A stretch of 64,000 bases of DNA from NCBI GenBank assembly GCA_009760855.2, contig WPIO01000089.1:970001-1034000 (forward strand), given 5' to 3'. Below, piece after piece: positions 22,503 through 38,038 of this stretch; positions within the stretch are counted from its first letter, which is position 1; each line of letters begins with the position of its first letter. Origin of the DNA: Cristatella mucedo (Eukaryota > Bryozoa > Phylactolaemata > Cristatellidae). The position numbers and the translations under genes are program-made. The notes below the pieces were generated by a model that worked only from the letters and a program-made list of their open reading frames with translations, searched no databases and had not been told where the DNA came from.

Positions 22503-23132
22503 TTAATCAATCGCACCGGTTTCGCTGGTGAAGCGGCGGCAGGCCGCGCAGCGGTTCGCTAGATCGCCCGACCGTCGACGACCGCGCATCATCGTCGGCA
22601 CGAGCACGGCAGGCGCCGCTAGGTGGCTTTCGGCGCGTCCGGCAGGACCGGCGCAGGCACTGAGCATCTCCTCGAGGAACCTGGAGGCGAACTGCCTCGC
22701 CGCCGCGTCGTCCGCCGCTCGGCCGATGATAGAGCTGACGCTCCGGGCACCGCGAGCCCGATTCGCCGCGCTGACGGCTGTCTGCTCGCCTGCTGTCAGC
22801 GACGGCAGCTCGATAGCGTCCGTCTCCGACGGTGCGTCGCCAACTGTGACGCGCACGCACATCGGCGTCGGACTGCAACGGCCAGAGAGAGGTTCGTAGA
22901 CGCTCGCGCCCCCTGGTGGTGGTGTGGGGCGGCCGCTTTCGACGCCGGCTACCCGCCCGATCGCCGTAAGTCGCCCAGCAGAGCGAGTGACGCAGCACGT
23001 GTGCTGGCTGGCACTTGAAGGTGCCGATGGCAAGTCGCCCCGGCTACGTCCGGCAGGAAGCGGCACAAGAATGTCAGCAGGAAGTGAGCGACATGGCGTC
23101 CAGCCAGCGTCCTCTCGTGGCTCTAGTTTCAC
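22503..23132 (-). CDS. Gene C, candidate middle exon region
   Basis: An open frame of 209 codons in GC-rich DNA. The second half (SLTAGEQTAVSAANRARGAR, then FASRFLEEMLSACAGPAGRA) has a balanced composition and a predicted helical character. A possible acceptor (CACACCACCACCAG) lies near 22918. Near the end, ETG precedes a GTGCGA donor whose phase fits the 21326 acceptor. Without a homologue I cannot confirm the exon limits; the frame may be chance in high-GC DNA. Confidence 0.3.
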   Translation of the reverse strand: MKLEPREDAGWTPCRSLPADILVPLPAGRSRGDLPSAPSSASQHTCCVTRSAGRLTAIGRVAGVESGRPTPPPGGASVYEPLSGRCSPTPMCVRVTVGDAPSETDAIELPSLTAGEQTAVSAANRARGARSVSSIIGRAADDAAARQFASRFLEEMLSACAGPAGRAESHLAAPAVLVPTMMRGRRRSGDLANRCAACRRFTSETGAID

Positions 23133-23154
23133 TTTGGCTAGTCGCGAGAGCGTG

Positions 23155-23850
23155 TTACAGCGGCAGCGGGTTTGCGCGAGTTTGCTCGCACCCGCCGGTC
23201 TGTCGGTCTAGCGCGAGGTCGGCCTCTGCGTTCACGGTGACGCGTCGCGGAGCCGGCGGCTGCGGTGGCTGGGACGGTGGCGGCGAGGAGCTCTGCTTCT
23301 TCGAGCCAGCCGTCGGATTCGCTCTGTCCACGGAGCTTTCGGGCGCAGCGGCGGTCACGCCCGGATCGGCGGCGGCCGCGGCCGCCTGCCGCGTCGTCGT
23401 CGTCGTCTTGGCGTCCCCTGGAAGCGGCGTCGCCTGCCCCGCTGGGTGCTCGACGGACGGGCGGCGACCACCGTCGGCTCCAAGCTTCGCGGCCAGGCCG
23501 GCCATCGCGACGCCGAGTTCGAACGCGGGCTGACGAGACTCGTCGTCGCAGCGAGCCACGGTCAAGCTAGTCCAGCATGGCGCTGCGGCGGCGGCCAGGA
23601 AGTTGGACGCTGCTGCGAGTGAGACGACCCTCAGGCGTCGCTCTTGCTCCTCTTGCGTGCAGCGCGCCAACTTCGTGCCGTTCGTCGGCGGCGGACGACT
23701 GACGAGGCCGCGAGCGTCTCCTACAAAGCGCATTTCTCCTCCTGAGCCCGCCGAACTTCCGGCTGCGCCCGCAGTGCTTACGAAAACAGTGCGAGGGCCG
23801 AGATTGGCCAGCGATGCGGGGAAAGGCAAAGGCCACGCGAGGAGCGCCAT
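23155..23850 (-). CDS. Gene C, candidate first exon, or a separate gene
   Basis: A frame of 231 codons starting with a true ATG at 23850, with a hydrophobic N-terminus (MALLAWPLPFPASLANLG). It continues with GGEMRFVGDARGLVSRPPP, TQEEQERRLRVVSLAAASNF and ELGVAMAGLAAKLGADGG, then becomes Ala/Thr/Pro-rich (SSSPPPSQPPQPPAPRR). A GTGCGA donor-like site lies close to its end. The N-terminal part looks like a real helical protein. I recognise no family. Confidence 0.35.
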   Translation of the reverse strand: MALLAWPLPFPASLANLGPRTVFVSTAGAAGSSAGSGGEMRFVGDARGLVSRPPPTNGTKLARCTQEEQERRLRVVSLAAASNFLAAAAAPCWTSLTVARCDDESRQPAFELGVAMAGLAAKLGADGGRRPSVEHPAGQATPLPGDAKTTTTTRQAAAAAADPGVTAAAPESSVDRANPTAGSKKQSSSPPPSQPPQPPAPRRVTVNAEADLALDRQTGGCEQTRANPLPL

Positions 23851-23926
23851 GCCGATGCCAAATCCGAGCTGAGAACGGGCGACGGCGCCGCTGCTCCGCT
23901 CTCGCGCACACGGAAGTTGCCGCCAT

Positions 23927-24640
23927 CTTTAGCGAATGGCACTAGCCAGGCTTGAATCGCTTTGGCTGGCTGTGAATGGTCGCAGCTACTCCATAATTTG
24001 GTTGCCCCGTTTAGTTGAGACGGAGAAGGAAGGTTCGGGATTTGATTCCCATTAATTATACTGAGAAGAAATCGGGCTGTCGATAAGAGAGCGCCGCGAC
24101 TGTATTCGCAGCATGCAAAGGAGCAGGACCTTTTTGACGTGGAGAGAATGGTGCTCGGTTGCGGCAAAGTGTGCTCGCGAAAAGCACCGGCAGTAGTGTG
24201 GATTGGCTAAAAATAGACGAGTCGCTGTTTTGACGCGGCGTCAGGGCCGAGCCGAGCGATCGACCCTTCGGCCCCCTAACCTTAATCGATGGCACTCCCC
24301 GAACAGCCACGAACTGCGTCGGCGGCACTAATCAATAGCGTGCAATCGATACACATTCGTAGCGTTCACGGAGGAGTGTGAGCTGGGCGGTGCTGCCACC
24401 TTCTGAGGGGTCAATTAGTGAGGCCATTGTTGTGCCAAGGACCCTCTGGTGAACCGCTGCGATCGCACTAATTGGGTTCTCCCAGAAGACCTCAGCGAGC
24501 TCGAGAGGCCTCCGCGATGGCTAATCGGCCGAAATAAGTGTCAATGAGTCATTACCTCAAGGAACTTCGAGCCACAAACATTAACTCCTCTCGGAAATTT
24601 AGGGCACGCTATCCCATTTTAGCAAAGTAATACCAGCGGC
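23927..24640. other. Upstream of gene C; no gene recognised
   Basis: GC declines to the window background. No repeat or exon is recognised. Confidence 0.35.
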
Positions 24641-24644
24641 AGCT

Positions 24645-25910
24645 TAATATTTCTATAGTGCCCCAAGAAAACCAAGTCTCTTTCTCGGGAACGATGCGCA
24701 TGCTGGAAGAAAGATGCGCCAACTGATTAGCACTCACTCGGACCACACTTCAGCACACGCCCAAGCACACTGACGATAACTCAAGCGGAAGGTGGCACAA
24801 TAGTGTGAGGAGCATAGTGTGGATATTTAGCTTTCTTTTAAATGTCAAGTAGGGAGGGGAGTCGGGGATGTCGGTCGGAAGTAGCTTTCAGGCATTGTGA
24901 GAATAGGAACTGAAGGTACGGCCCTAAAGGATTTTGAGTTTGTTAGTGACACAGATAAACGACTAGAGTCACAGGAGCAGCTGCTATGGTGCGAATTCAG
25001 CAGCTATCCTAGATATGTATGTCAGAGCAAGAGAATGGAGAGACCTCAAAGTGAGTGACACGACGGTACGCTGTTTGATGGAGAGCCCGTGCTGATTGGC
25101 AAGAAGTGATGTAACGCGGCAGTTTCGACGTTCACGACATGGACAAGCCTAGCCGCAGAGTTCTGCATCGACTTCTGAGTTTCTTAACGCGAAGGTAAGA
25201 GGACGTTTTACACAAGTATATACTGGATGCCATTAGTACATCGGGTAGCTTGGCCTCGGTATCCTTACTTAAGAAAGAAACAACTTTTTCGAGATGGGAC
25301 GGAGCTGAAAGTAGGCAGTCTTAACAATAGAGCCGAAGTGGGTAATCTGGAGAAAAGAGTTTTTGACCACGGCACCCAGATTCCATGCACAGAATAAAGG
25401 AAATATGAGGCCCCAGACATTTTTGGGGATTAGGCTTCTTTCCAGTTTTCTGTGCGAAGCTAGATTTGCTCGTATCTAGTAAGTTGGTTTTTTCCTCATT
25501 TTTAAAATTTTGCAGCTATCCCAGTGCGAATATTAATGATATAGTCTGCCGCGGAGCTGACAGATCTTGAATTGCAGTAAGAGGGGATAGATCAAAGGAT
25601 AAGTGCAACCAACTGCATGTCATGTGCATATAAATTTCAGCCTAGGCTTTACTTGGTGATAGCACACTCAAGAGAGCAAATACAAATTGTGAAAAGAAGC
25701 GGGGGCGATAACAGTAACTAGCAAGTTATTTGGAGACTTAGCAAGACTCTGGCAAATCTTTTGAAGAGAACGATCAGGGAACTTAATTCCTAGTCCGACG
25801 CTTTGCAGCCGGCTGCAAAAGAAGCAATAACCAAAAGTTAAAAAAAAGCAGGAGTTCCTGCTGAGGCAAGCCCGGAGAAGCACGAGATCAAGTCATGCGG
25901 TTGCACATGC
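24645..25910 (-). mobile_element. LINE family A-like, divergent, minus strand
   Basis: The 3' end is recognisable at 24648-24690 (AGTGCCCCAAGAAAACC, AAGTCTCTTTCTCGG). The C-terminal region follows, in which GAGAGACCTCAAAGTGAGTG at about 25039 matches the same place in the 31.5 kb copy, and then reverse-transcriptase-region remnants to about 25.9 kb. Heavily mutated. Confidence 0.55.
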
Positions 25911-26109
25911 GGACAGGCATGCGAGAGCGCACGAAAGACTCACGAGCGAGGCTTAGCTGGAGCCCCTGCTAGTAAAATGCACTCAGCTATGCACATAGTT
26001 AAGCTATGCGCATTGGAAAACATTCTCAGTGGAGCGCTGTACACTAGCATGGTACTTTTACCCTAGAATATGTAGCACGGTACTTTTATGCTAGGACATG
26101 TAGCATTCA

Positions 26110-27720
26110 CAAATATTTCTAGTCTGAATTCAAAAATCAGCAGTCCACTGAAACGGCTCTCCTTCGTATGACCAACGACATCCCATGCAGCAACAATGGC
26201 GGCAAGGTTACTTCTCTGATCTAACTTGATTTATGAGCTGCACATTCGATACTAACGATCCCGATATCTTACTTGAACGATGGAAATGAGGATCGGTCTG
26301 GTAGACAAGGCGCTGGCCTGGTTCAAATAGTACTTTTCTGATCTCGTTAAACCCGTGTCGAGTAATGGTCAAGTGTCATCCAACATATCATCACGTGTGG
26401 ATTTCTACCTGTGGGTCCGTTCTTGATCCTTTTCTGTTTTTCATTTATATCGAGCCTCTAGAAAATGGATTTTGGCCCCATAGGTATACCGATCGATTTC
26501 CTTAACGTAGACGGTGCTAAAACCAAGATCTACCCACAGAACACCCCAAGCTTGCGGCAGGCGTAGGATACTTTGCACTTCTCATTTGGTGGTGCTTAAG
26601 TACAGCTGCGTACTCGGAATTAAGTGTCCTCTAAGATAACTGCTAAAAATGTGACATATTTTTAAGAAGACTGCCCTCACTGCTAGCCACCACTTCTGAT
26701 CCATTTTTTCTTAGGAATTTGGGACTGTCTACCAAGTTAATCTTGCAAAATTTAATTAGCTTCCTGGTTCTATCAACGTTGGACTACTGTAATTCTGTTT
26801 GGGCGAGGCTACCGAAAAAAGCCGCTAAGCTTCTGCAGCTGGCGAAGAATGTGGCTGCAAGGCTAATTAACAAATGCCAGATGTTCAACTACGTGCCTTC
26901 TTTGCTGAACAAGCTGCGATGGTTCTAGGTGCATCAACGAATACAAAGCAGAAAAATTCTTACACTCACCACAAAAGTCCCGCTATGGTTTGGCTCCTTC
27001 AGACCTAACTGAACTGTCGCAGCAGTCTCATTGACTTAGTGACCTCAGATCTTCTATGGACAATAACTTAGCTGTTCTACTTCTACGCTTAAAGACAGTT
27101 GGCGACAGTAGCTTTTGCTTTGCGTGTCCTAGACTGTTGAATTCACTCCAAAAACTATTATGCAGCGGCACATGCTCTCCTGCTGCCGACTATGGCACAT
27201 CCTTTCCAGCCGTCCTAAAATGCTACTTCCATGCTACTCACTTCCTCACAGAGCGAAAGTTCATACGCTGACCCATAAGGCCCGCCACGGCTTGGCTCCT
27301 TCATACCTAGCTGAACTGCTGCACAAGTTTTAGTCTCCTCGTGTCTTCAGGCCCTGTACGGACAATAAATCAGCTGTCCCGTCCCCCCCCCCCGCTTACA
27401 GACCGTCGGTAACAGAAACTTTTTCTCTGCAGGACCGAGACCGTGGAACTCACTTCCACACAACTTACGCAACAATATATGTTCTCCTGTTGCCGACCAT
27501 GGCGCATCCTTTCCAGCCACACTGAGCTGCTACTTCCATGCTACTCACTACCTCAACTGCTCTTCTGACTCAGCTATGCGTCTCCCTTACTCTTTTTTTT
27601 TTACGTGAGACGAAGTCTGCTGGCTACCGAATGCGTACTGAAAGCCATTTAAGCTGTGAGTGAGCTTTTCAAATAACTCTCTCCTACGTAACACCTACGT
27701 AGTCTTTGTTGCATTACTGA
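26110..27720 (+). mobile_element. LINE family B, reverse transcriptase to 3' end, decayed
   Basis: Traces of a reverse transcriptase (QQSTETALLRMTNDIP at about 26140, ALAWF and the following palm region at about 26300-26460) are followed by frames reading LVLSTLDYCNSVWARLPKKA (26.77 kb) and KTVGDSSFCFACPRLLNSL (27.09 kb). It ends with the family B 3' end near 27.7 kb. A ~308-bp stretch of the C-terminal region is present twice in tandem. Stops are frequent. Confidence 0.7.
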
Positions 27721-27774
27721 CAGAGATAAGTCACTTTCCTTGACTGACTTTCTGCCTCATATTTCTGCTTCATA

Positions 27775-28440
27775 ATGATAATAATAATAGTGCACTTGAT
27801 AAAGCGCCCTCAGAGATCTCAATCTCTTTCTAGGCGTTTTGCATTTACTGCAAAGGGAAATGCAATTGAATGGTGAGTAATATCATGCTTGATAAACAAA
27901 CAACATGAATAACATGGTTAGGGGTGACATGCCCAGGGTCAGCATGCAAATGTGGTTAGTGGCAGCATGCACAGTGTCAGCACGCATAAGCACGTGAAGG
28001 GCGAGTCACGGGGACCTACTAAATGCTGTCCTAAATAGGTGTGTTTTTAAGTTATTTCTAAATGTGGTCAAGTCAGGGGATGTTCTGACGCAAGTCGGGA
28101 GGGAGTTCCAGGCTTTGGGAGCATACAAACTAACTGCACGGTCTCCAAAGGATTTGAGGTTTGTACAAGGTATTGGTAGATATTTCTTTCTATTTGTTGT
28201 GTCAGATGAAGTCTGTTGGCCAAAGTATGCGTATCGGAAGCCCCTCAGGCTTTGCGCATGCCATAGCAAACGCAGCTGCAAGACATCCACTAAGTCTTTG
28301 TGGCTTCGCGGAGTTACACACAGTAAAACATAACACTGGCAGGCAGCCCTTGCAGATTGGTGAGCCTTGTAGAATGTGGAACGGCTACGGCACATAAGCC
28401 TAGCTGCTGAGTTTCGCACTAACTTTAGGTAACCTAGTGC
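27775..28440 (-). mobile_element. LINE family A 3' end, with a family B-like piece inside
   Basis: The A-type 3' end begins at about 27800 (CTTGATAAAGCGCCCTCAG) and the C-terminal frame (NLKSFGDRAVSLYAPKAWNS) lies at 28.0-28.2 kb. Between about 28200 and 28340 the sequence resembles the 3' end of family B (AAGTCTTTGTGGCTTCGCGG), then A-type coding sequence (RNSAARLMCR) resumes. This indicates a nested insertion or template switch. Confidence 0.6.
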
Positions 28441-28900
28441 ACCGACCGATATGAAGACCTACAATTAGCGAGTTCCAGAGATCAATTCGGAATGTCACAC
28501 GACATGGACTGTGGCTTCCTCATCCAAACAAGATCTAATTTAAGGAATATTACGCCGGTGAACTTAAGCAGACTTGACCACGGACTCAATACCAAGCCAC
28601 AAGCTATTTTGGAGGAGGCCACGCATAGTCCGGCAGAGGCTACAGGAGAGATATGCTGGCAGAGCGCCAACTAGAGCCGGGCTTTTCGGGGCTCAGTGCA
28701 GCACTTGACTTGCCGGTAATTAGCAAGTTGTTGGCTCTGTCGCCTCAGTCAGAAAGTTTGCTTTATCCAAGCGCGAGTGCCAGCAATCCGTGCTGCTCCG
28801 TGGATTCGAGAGTTTGAGATACTGCAAAGCAGGGCACGATAAAGTAGCAAGCGCAGCAGCTTGTCGTCTGCAAATAAGTGAAAGCCTAAATTGTGTGTGG
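28440..28900 (-). mobile_element. Probable LINE reverse-transcriptase remnant
   Basis: Sequence continuous with the preceding copy and weakly similar to the 25.6-25.9 kb remnants; too damaged for motif assignment. Confidence 0.35.
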
Positions 28901-28912
28901 CGATTGCGTTGG

Positions 28913-28915
<3 letters not shown>

Positions 28916-28957
<42 letters not shown>
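28916..28957. repeat. (GA)n microsatellite
   Basis: About 21 GA units. Confidence 0.95.
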
Positions 28958-28959
<2 letters not shown>

Positions 28960-28960
<1 letters not shown>

Positions 28961-30207
28961 ATATAAACTGTGAGAAGGATTTGACCTAAAAATTAACCCC
29001 TTTGGCACTTCATACGTCCGAGGCTCATTGGACGTCCTATGGACATCTAATACCTGAATTATCTCACAGAGATGAGACCTACGCCAATGGAACGCCTTGC
29101 CTGCGATGTCTCGGTGAGACGACCGGCGCTCCGGAGGATTAGGTGACAAATGGTATCGAAATCTGCCAAGAGATCCAGCTGAACTAGTAAAGATACTACA
29201 TTCAAGTCAAATCAACCCCTAAGGTGATTCATGCTTTTACGGTTCATCGGATGACCGTCAGTGATTGAACTCAACGTTCTGAACTCTGTCTCTAAGACGA
29301 AACCTAAATCATGGCACTTGCAGTACAGTGCCAGTGACGCCCAGGCAGGCGGATAGGCACTCAACGAGCACTCGCTGGTCAGTTATCGAAGGCTTCAGAA
29401 AGATGCCGAAAGACTAGCAGAGATACTCAACCTATTTAATCGGCTACAATACTAAACTCCCGCCCATTTTAGAACTGTTGTTATGTGAAAAATGTCTTGT
29501 TCTCAGTATCATTATTGTTATTGATATTAATATTAATATTAGAATCACTGCCCCACAGATTTTTCTATGAGATGGATTTGGCGAAAAGTTGGGCTAATTA
29601 AGTTACTAGCGTACTCTATGATTTGTATATTAACAGACACACGGGTATTTTCCACGCATCCGTGATTTGTTCTGGCATAACCAGTGTTTGATATACTTGC
29701 CGCTTGGATGTGATCCACACGCGTATTATCCTGGTCAACACTGGCAAGATGGTTAGGCTAAGATGTAGTAAAAGTGCAAATGCTCAAATAACCACTATCG
29801 TGCATTCGTCAAGAATAGCTCGATCTTGCCAGCTCCGCTACCTCTCGAGGCTCGAGGCCCAGCTCGAGCCAATCGTTGGACCGATGTGCACACCCATTCT
29901 GACACTCAGACACGAGCGACGCTCAGCCTTTGGTGCAGCCAAAGATAGTGAAGGCTCTTTCTTTTTTTTACAGCAGACTTTAACTTTACTTTATCATGTT
30001 TATAAGAAAGTCAATAATATTACGCTGCACAGCTCCATGGCCGGTCACACATAACGGCCTCTAAAGAATAGAAGAAAGCTCTGACGTCTTACTGCTTGCA
30101 GCGAAGGTACAGCAGGCGGCACAAGTCAAACAATTGTGGAAACGGCTACGCATCAGCCAGCCAATGATGCCTAAGTATTGCTTGGCCCGTCATGCCGGCA
30201 GGCCGTC
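28960..30207. other. No gene recognised
   Basis: No recognised repeat or exon. A plus-strand frame at 29704-30054 has no supporting feature. Confidence 0.4.
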
Positions 30208-30789
30208 TCAGGACTTACGGCTCACGGGTTCGATCGTTTTGACCTGCGGAGCAGGAGGTGACAAATTTGATGGTGCTGACTGCGGCTGCCCTGGCCTCGA
30301 GGCCAGCTCCTCGCAATTTGGAGTGTCGCCTTGGGGCTGGTAGGCCTCCACGGTTATGCCACTTGCGGCCGCAGGCCGGCAGCTCCCGCCAGGGAGCTGG
30401 CAAGGTGAATTAGGAACAGCAGAAGAGTCCCGACGGCCGCTAGCGCTGCAAGAATCAAGGCCAGTCAACACTGACTGTGCCAAAGTGCGCATGTCTAAGC
30501 CGTCTCGCGAATTCAAGCGCTCGTCACTATGAGAAACTTCGTGAGCGGTGACACGTGCACTATCGTCGCAGCCACCTGGACACGGTCTCGTCTTCGCCAT
30601 CTCCTGTGCACGTCGTGCTACCAGTGAGGCTTCCATAAGCTCTCTGCTCTGTTTCAGAGAGCAGAGAGCATTGCAGCTTGGTCGAAAACTTAGAGACTGC
30701 GTACTGAAACATCTGGAATTAAGTGAGGTGAAAAGTAGGCGTGAATTGCAGCGAGAGTTAATTAACAAAACAAAGCTTCAATGAGGGCA

Positions 30790-31985
30790 AAATAATAATA
30801 AAAATGATAATAAATTTGATAAAGCGCCCTCAGAGAACTCGATCTCTTTCTAGGCGCTTTATAATTGCTGCAAAAGAAATGCGATCAAGTGGTTAGTCGT
30901 AGCATGCTCAATAAACAACGCAAACAACACGGTTATTGACGAAAGGTGCACAGGGTCAGCATGCAAGTGTGGTTATTGGCAGCATGGACAGTGCCAACAC
31001 AAATAAGCATATAAAGGAGGAATCATAGGGACCCATCAAATGCTGTCATAAATAGGCGCGTGTTTAGTTTCTTTTTCAATGTGGTCAAGTCAAGAGATGT
31101 CGTGAAGCAAGTCGGGAGTGAGTTCCTTGCTTTGGGAGCATACGTACTAAAGGCACGATCTGCAAACGATTTAAGGTGTTTACCAGGTACTGGTAAAAAA
31201 TTGGATTCCGAAAAGCCCGTGGTATGATGCTTATGTAATGTATCTCCGTCAGTAACTCCACAAAGTCATAAAGACCATGTGGGTGTTACGCAGGAGAGTT
31301 TTGTATAGCGAACTCACAGCCTAAGCGGCTTTCGGTACGCATTCGGTAGCCAACAGACTTCGTCTCACGCAACAAAGAGAAAGTGGGAAGCATAGCAGAG
31401 TCAGGAGAGCAGTTGAGGTAGTGAGTAGCATAGAAGTAGCAGTTCAGGACCGCTGAAAAAGATGTGCCATAGTCGGCAGTTGGAGAGTAGTTGTCGTTGC
31501 CTGGTGGGAGAGTAGATTTGATAGGTAGCCTGGAGCCAAAGAATTAAAGGACCTCAAAGTGAGTGACAAAACCTTCGATGCGTTGCATGAATGGGAGCTA
31601 GTGCTGGTCGGCGAAATGGGGTGTGATGTGTGAACTGCCGCTCACGACAGACAAGCCTAGCTGCGGAGTTTTGCAACAGCTGTAATCGCCTGATTGCACA
31701 TGCCGGTAGGCCAGCAAGCAATGAGTTACAGAAGTAAAGACGGGATGTCACAAATGCATGGACCAATTTAGACGTGATATCCCTGTCTAAACAAATCCAA
31801 ATTTTAGCAATGTTATGTGGCTGAAAGTAGGCAGACTTGACTGAGGAGCTGATGTGGTGGTCTAATGAAAGGTCACTTTGAAACATGGCACCTAGACTTT
31901 GATCAGATTCAACATGAGATATGCTGGCTCAGCCGATTGTGCGTGTTAGCCTTTCAAATTTCTGAATCACACACGGTTTTGTAAA
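30790..31985 (-). mobile_element. LINE family A inserted in the duplicated segment
   Basis: An ATT-type tail at 30790-30815 and the A-type 3' end at 30820-30900 (AAAGCGCCCTCAGAGAACTC) come first. Coding traces FQSDLSLDHHISSSVKSAYF and [19 protein letters not shown] follow at 31.55-31.89 kb. Truncated at about 31985. Confidence 0.75.
31205..31505 (-). mobile_element. LINE family B 3' end nested in the family A copy
   Basis: A 300-bp block nearly identical to 18.88-19.14 kb interrupts A between GGTATGATGCTT (about 31215) and CCTGGTGGGAGAG (about 31500), where intact A copies run through. Confidence 0.75.
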
Positions 31986-32671
31986 TATCCACCGTTGTGC
32001 AAATACAAAGGAACCTCTTGACAAGAATCCGAAAACTTTATAAAGTATAAAATAAAATTAAGCTTTCCATCTCTCAATAATGAGTCTAGGAGGTTAAGCT
32101 TCGGCTCGCCAACTTAGACCTGCTGCTGCAACTCATAGAAACATCTTTTATGCACGAGATAATGAATAAGAAAGACGTGCTGTATTTTTTGGTACCAAAG
32201 CCAGGTCTTAAATGTGCGTTTCACAGATTTCCGACTGAAATTCGGGTGCACGCAGTTCCAAGAATCTGATGAATGCATTCGCGTAAAAAATACACAACAC
32301 TGGTTAAGTGCAAACCACGTAGAGCTCAAAGCTTCCTCTGTGTGACCAAATAGAGCAACCGTCCATTACACAATAATCCTTCCAGATTTACACATCGTGA
32401 GCAATGTCATGCCAAAGCGATAGTAAATAAGTGCAAAAAAGCTCACTCCACAAGCTTGGACCTATCGAATAGCTTCTACTAATACAAGCTACGTGGCGGC
32501 ACGCTCACGCGGCACACGATGGTGTGAAGGAAAATGACGAATGGCGAAATCCCCCCACATATGCATTGTGGGTGAGACCACGATGGCTGTATTGTACGCA
32601 TGCTACGCAGACTGCTAGCGTACACAGTGGTGCTGTAGCCGTCGGGTATGCTGCTCCGTAGCACGTGACCT

Positions 32672-32686
32672 GAAGAGAGAAAGAGA

Positions 32687-32768
<82 letters not shown>
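32672..32768. repeat. (GA)n microsatellite
   Basis: A pure GA run; the L/S open frames over it are artefacts. Confidence 0.95.
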
Positions 32769-32771
<3 letters not shown>

Positions 32772-32779
32772 GGGAAGGG

Positions 32780-33915
32780 AGAGAGTGAATAGCGTGCACA
32801 CAGGCCGGTGCACAAGCAAGAAGTAGGTAGCTGCAGTGCTAGTAAGGTCAGATGACCTGATGGCTCTTCGCAATTAAATTCTATTAAGTCAGTGGGCACG
32901 GCCAGGTTTCGGTGCTTAAAGCACTCATCTGCAGCGTGCACATTGGCCGGGCGAATTGGTGTGAGTCCGGCTGGGGGAGGAACAACGTGACGGCGATGAC
33001 GCGCCCACCAAGCTACATGGAATGCAAGCTTACCGTGCATAGTAGCATAGTAGCTATGTGGGACTCTCTGTACTTACTTTTTCCGTACAATAAAAGCTAT
33101 ATGTGAAGTATTCATACCACACAGAGTCAAAGCAATTCAATATGTAAGCAGTAAGGGATTAACTTTGATTGTGCTGCCGATTGTGCTTGTATTTACCAAC
33201 AGCTCCTACGACCCCTAAACTGCTCATGGACCAATGCCAAGTGGATGCATTCGTATACAGCAAGTAATAAATGGCACAACGACGTTGAGGGATAAAAGTT
33301 GACAGAGTACGAAAGTCCCAGGCTAAGAAAGTACTACAATGCAGCCAGCAATGCAGAAGGGCTTGCTTTAAGTTTGATCACCAGCTTTCGACTGATTAAA
33401 TTCAGCAAGCACAGTAAGGCAATATTCAGAAACTGCTTGCGTCAAAGTCAATCATAACGGAAGCTGAGGTGCTGTACAATTTTGCGTGCCTCTCGAATAG
33501 CAGATGACTAACGAATTGAAAAAGCTATCTAATATCGGTGAATGCTAACGATGCTTACCTACATGCACAAGGAGTTAAATAAAAACGAGACGATCAAGTG
33601 GCCATGCATAATAGAGATTAACTTGTCAAGGCTGCCCGGATGCTCAAAAATGATTAAGATATGAGTGAATAGAAAAACGTTGTGGGTGCATGATTTTTTG
33701 ATCGAGTTTAAATGATAAAACAATCTAAAGGTAAGATCTGCAACAATATCGCCTTGAAATAAATACTGGTCTTAACCAGAAAATGTTGAATATCCACAAC
33801 AATGTCAACATGACGAGGTTTTGACATTTCACGCACCGTCAAGAAGCAATTTCCCGGTATTGCTTATACGCGGAATTTGTCGGAGCGCAACCGACGAGTA
33901 GCTTGCATTTTCTGG
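32780..33915. other. Intergenic region downstream of the LRR gene; no gene recognised
   Basis: AT-rich sequence with no recognised repeat family. Confidence 0.4.
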
Positions 33916-33919
33916 AAGC

Positions 33920-37745
<3,826 letters not shown>

Positions 37746-38038
37746 TTGTGCGCTATTGTGAGTGGCCTTGAACCTTGGCCGAGTAGCTATGCATAGCGAC
37801 AAGTCTCAGTTAGAAACACCTCCATTAGCATATAACTATATTTGAATTATATATTCATATATTTTTAATTTTATTAAAGTTTACTCTGACAAATGCTTTC
37901 CAGTTAGAACGTCCTTGGGACTTCCGCTAGTGTTGTTGTGTGTATATAATCGTCCCGCCTTCGGATCCGGGGCGTGTGCTGTGCACCTCCTGTGTTTTTA
38001 CCGCCTGTCTAACATGTGAAGGAGTGCAACGGCGAGCT
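37746..38038. promoter_or_regulatory. Putative bidirectional promoter between the LRR gene and GPR137
   Basis: The two start codons face away from each other across 293 bp. The interval has an AT-rich core (about 37830-37885) and TATATAAT at about 37942-37949, nearer the GPR137 side. The role is inferred from geometry. Confidence 0.5.

Larger units (their letters stand above)
30410..32400 (-). repeat. Duplicated segment, copy 2, split by LINE insertions
   Basis: The homologous blocks are 30410-30785 and about 31990-32400, in inverted orientation relative to 19.3-20.2 kb. The interior (about 30790-31985) is a family A LINE that has no counterpart in copy 1. The minus-strand frame at 30208-30768 (186 codons) covers the first block and then runs into unrelated Pro/Ser-rich sequence. 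Confidence 0.7.

Noticed and set aside
30208-30768. Minus-strand frame of 186 codons as an independent gene
   Set aside because: Its first part is the duplicated segment and the remainder is unrelated Pro/Ser-rich sequence. No splice support; kept as part of the repeat entry.
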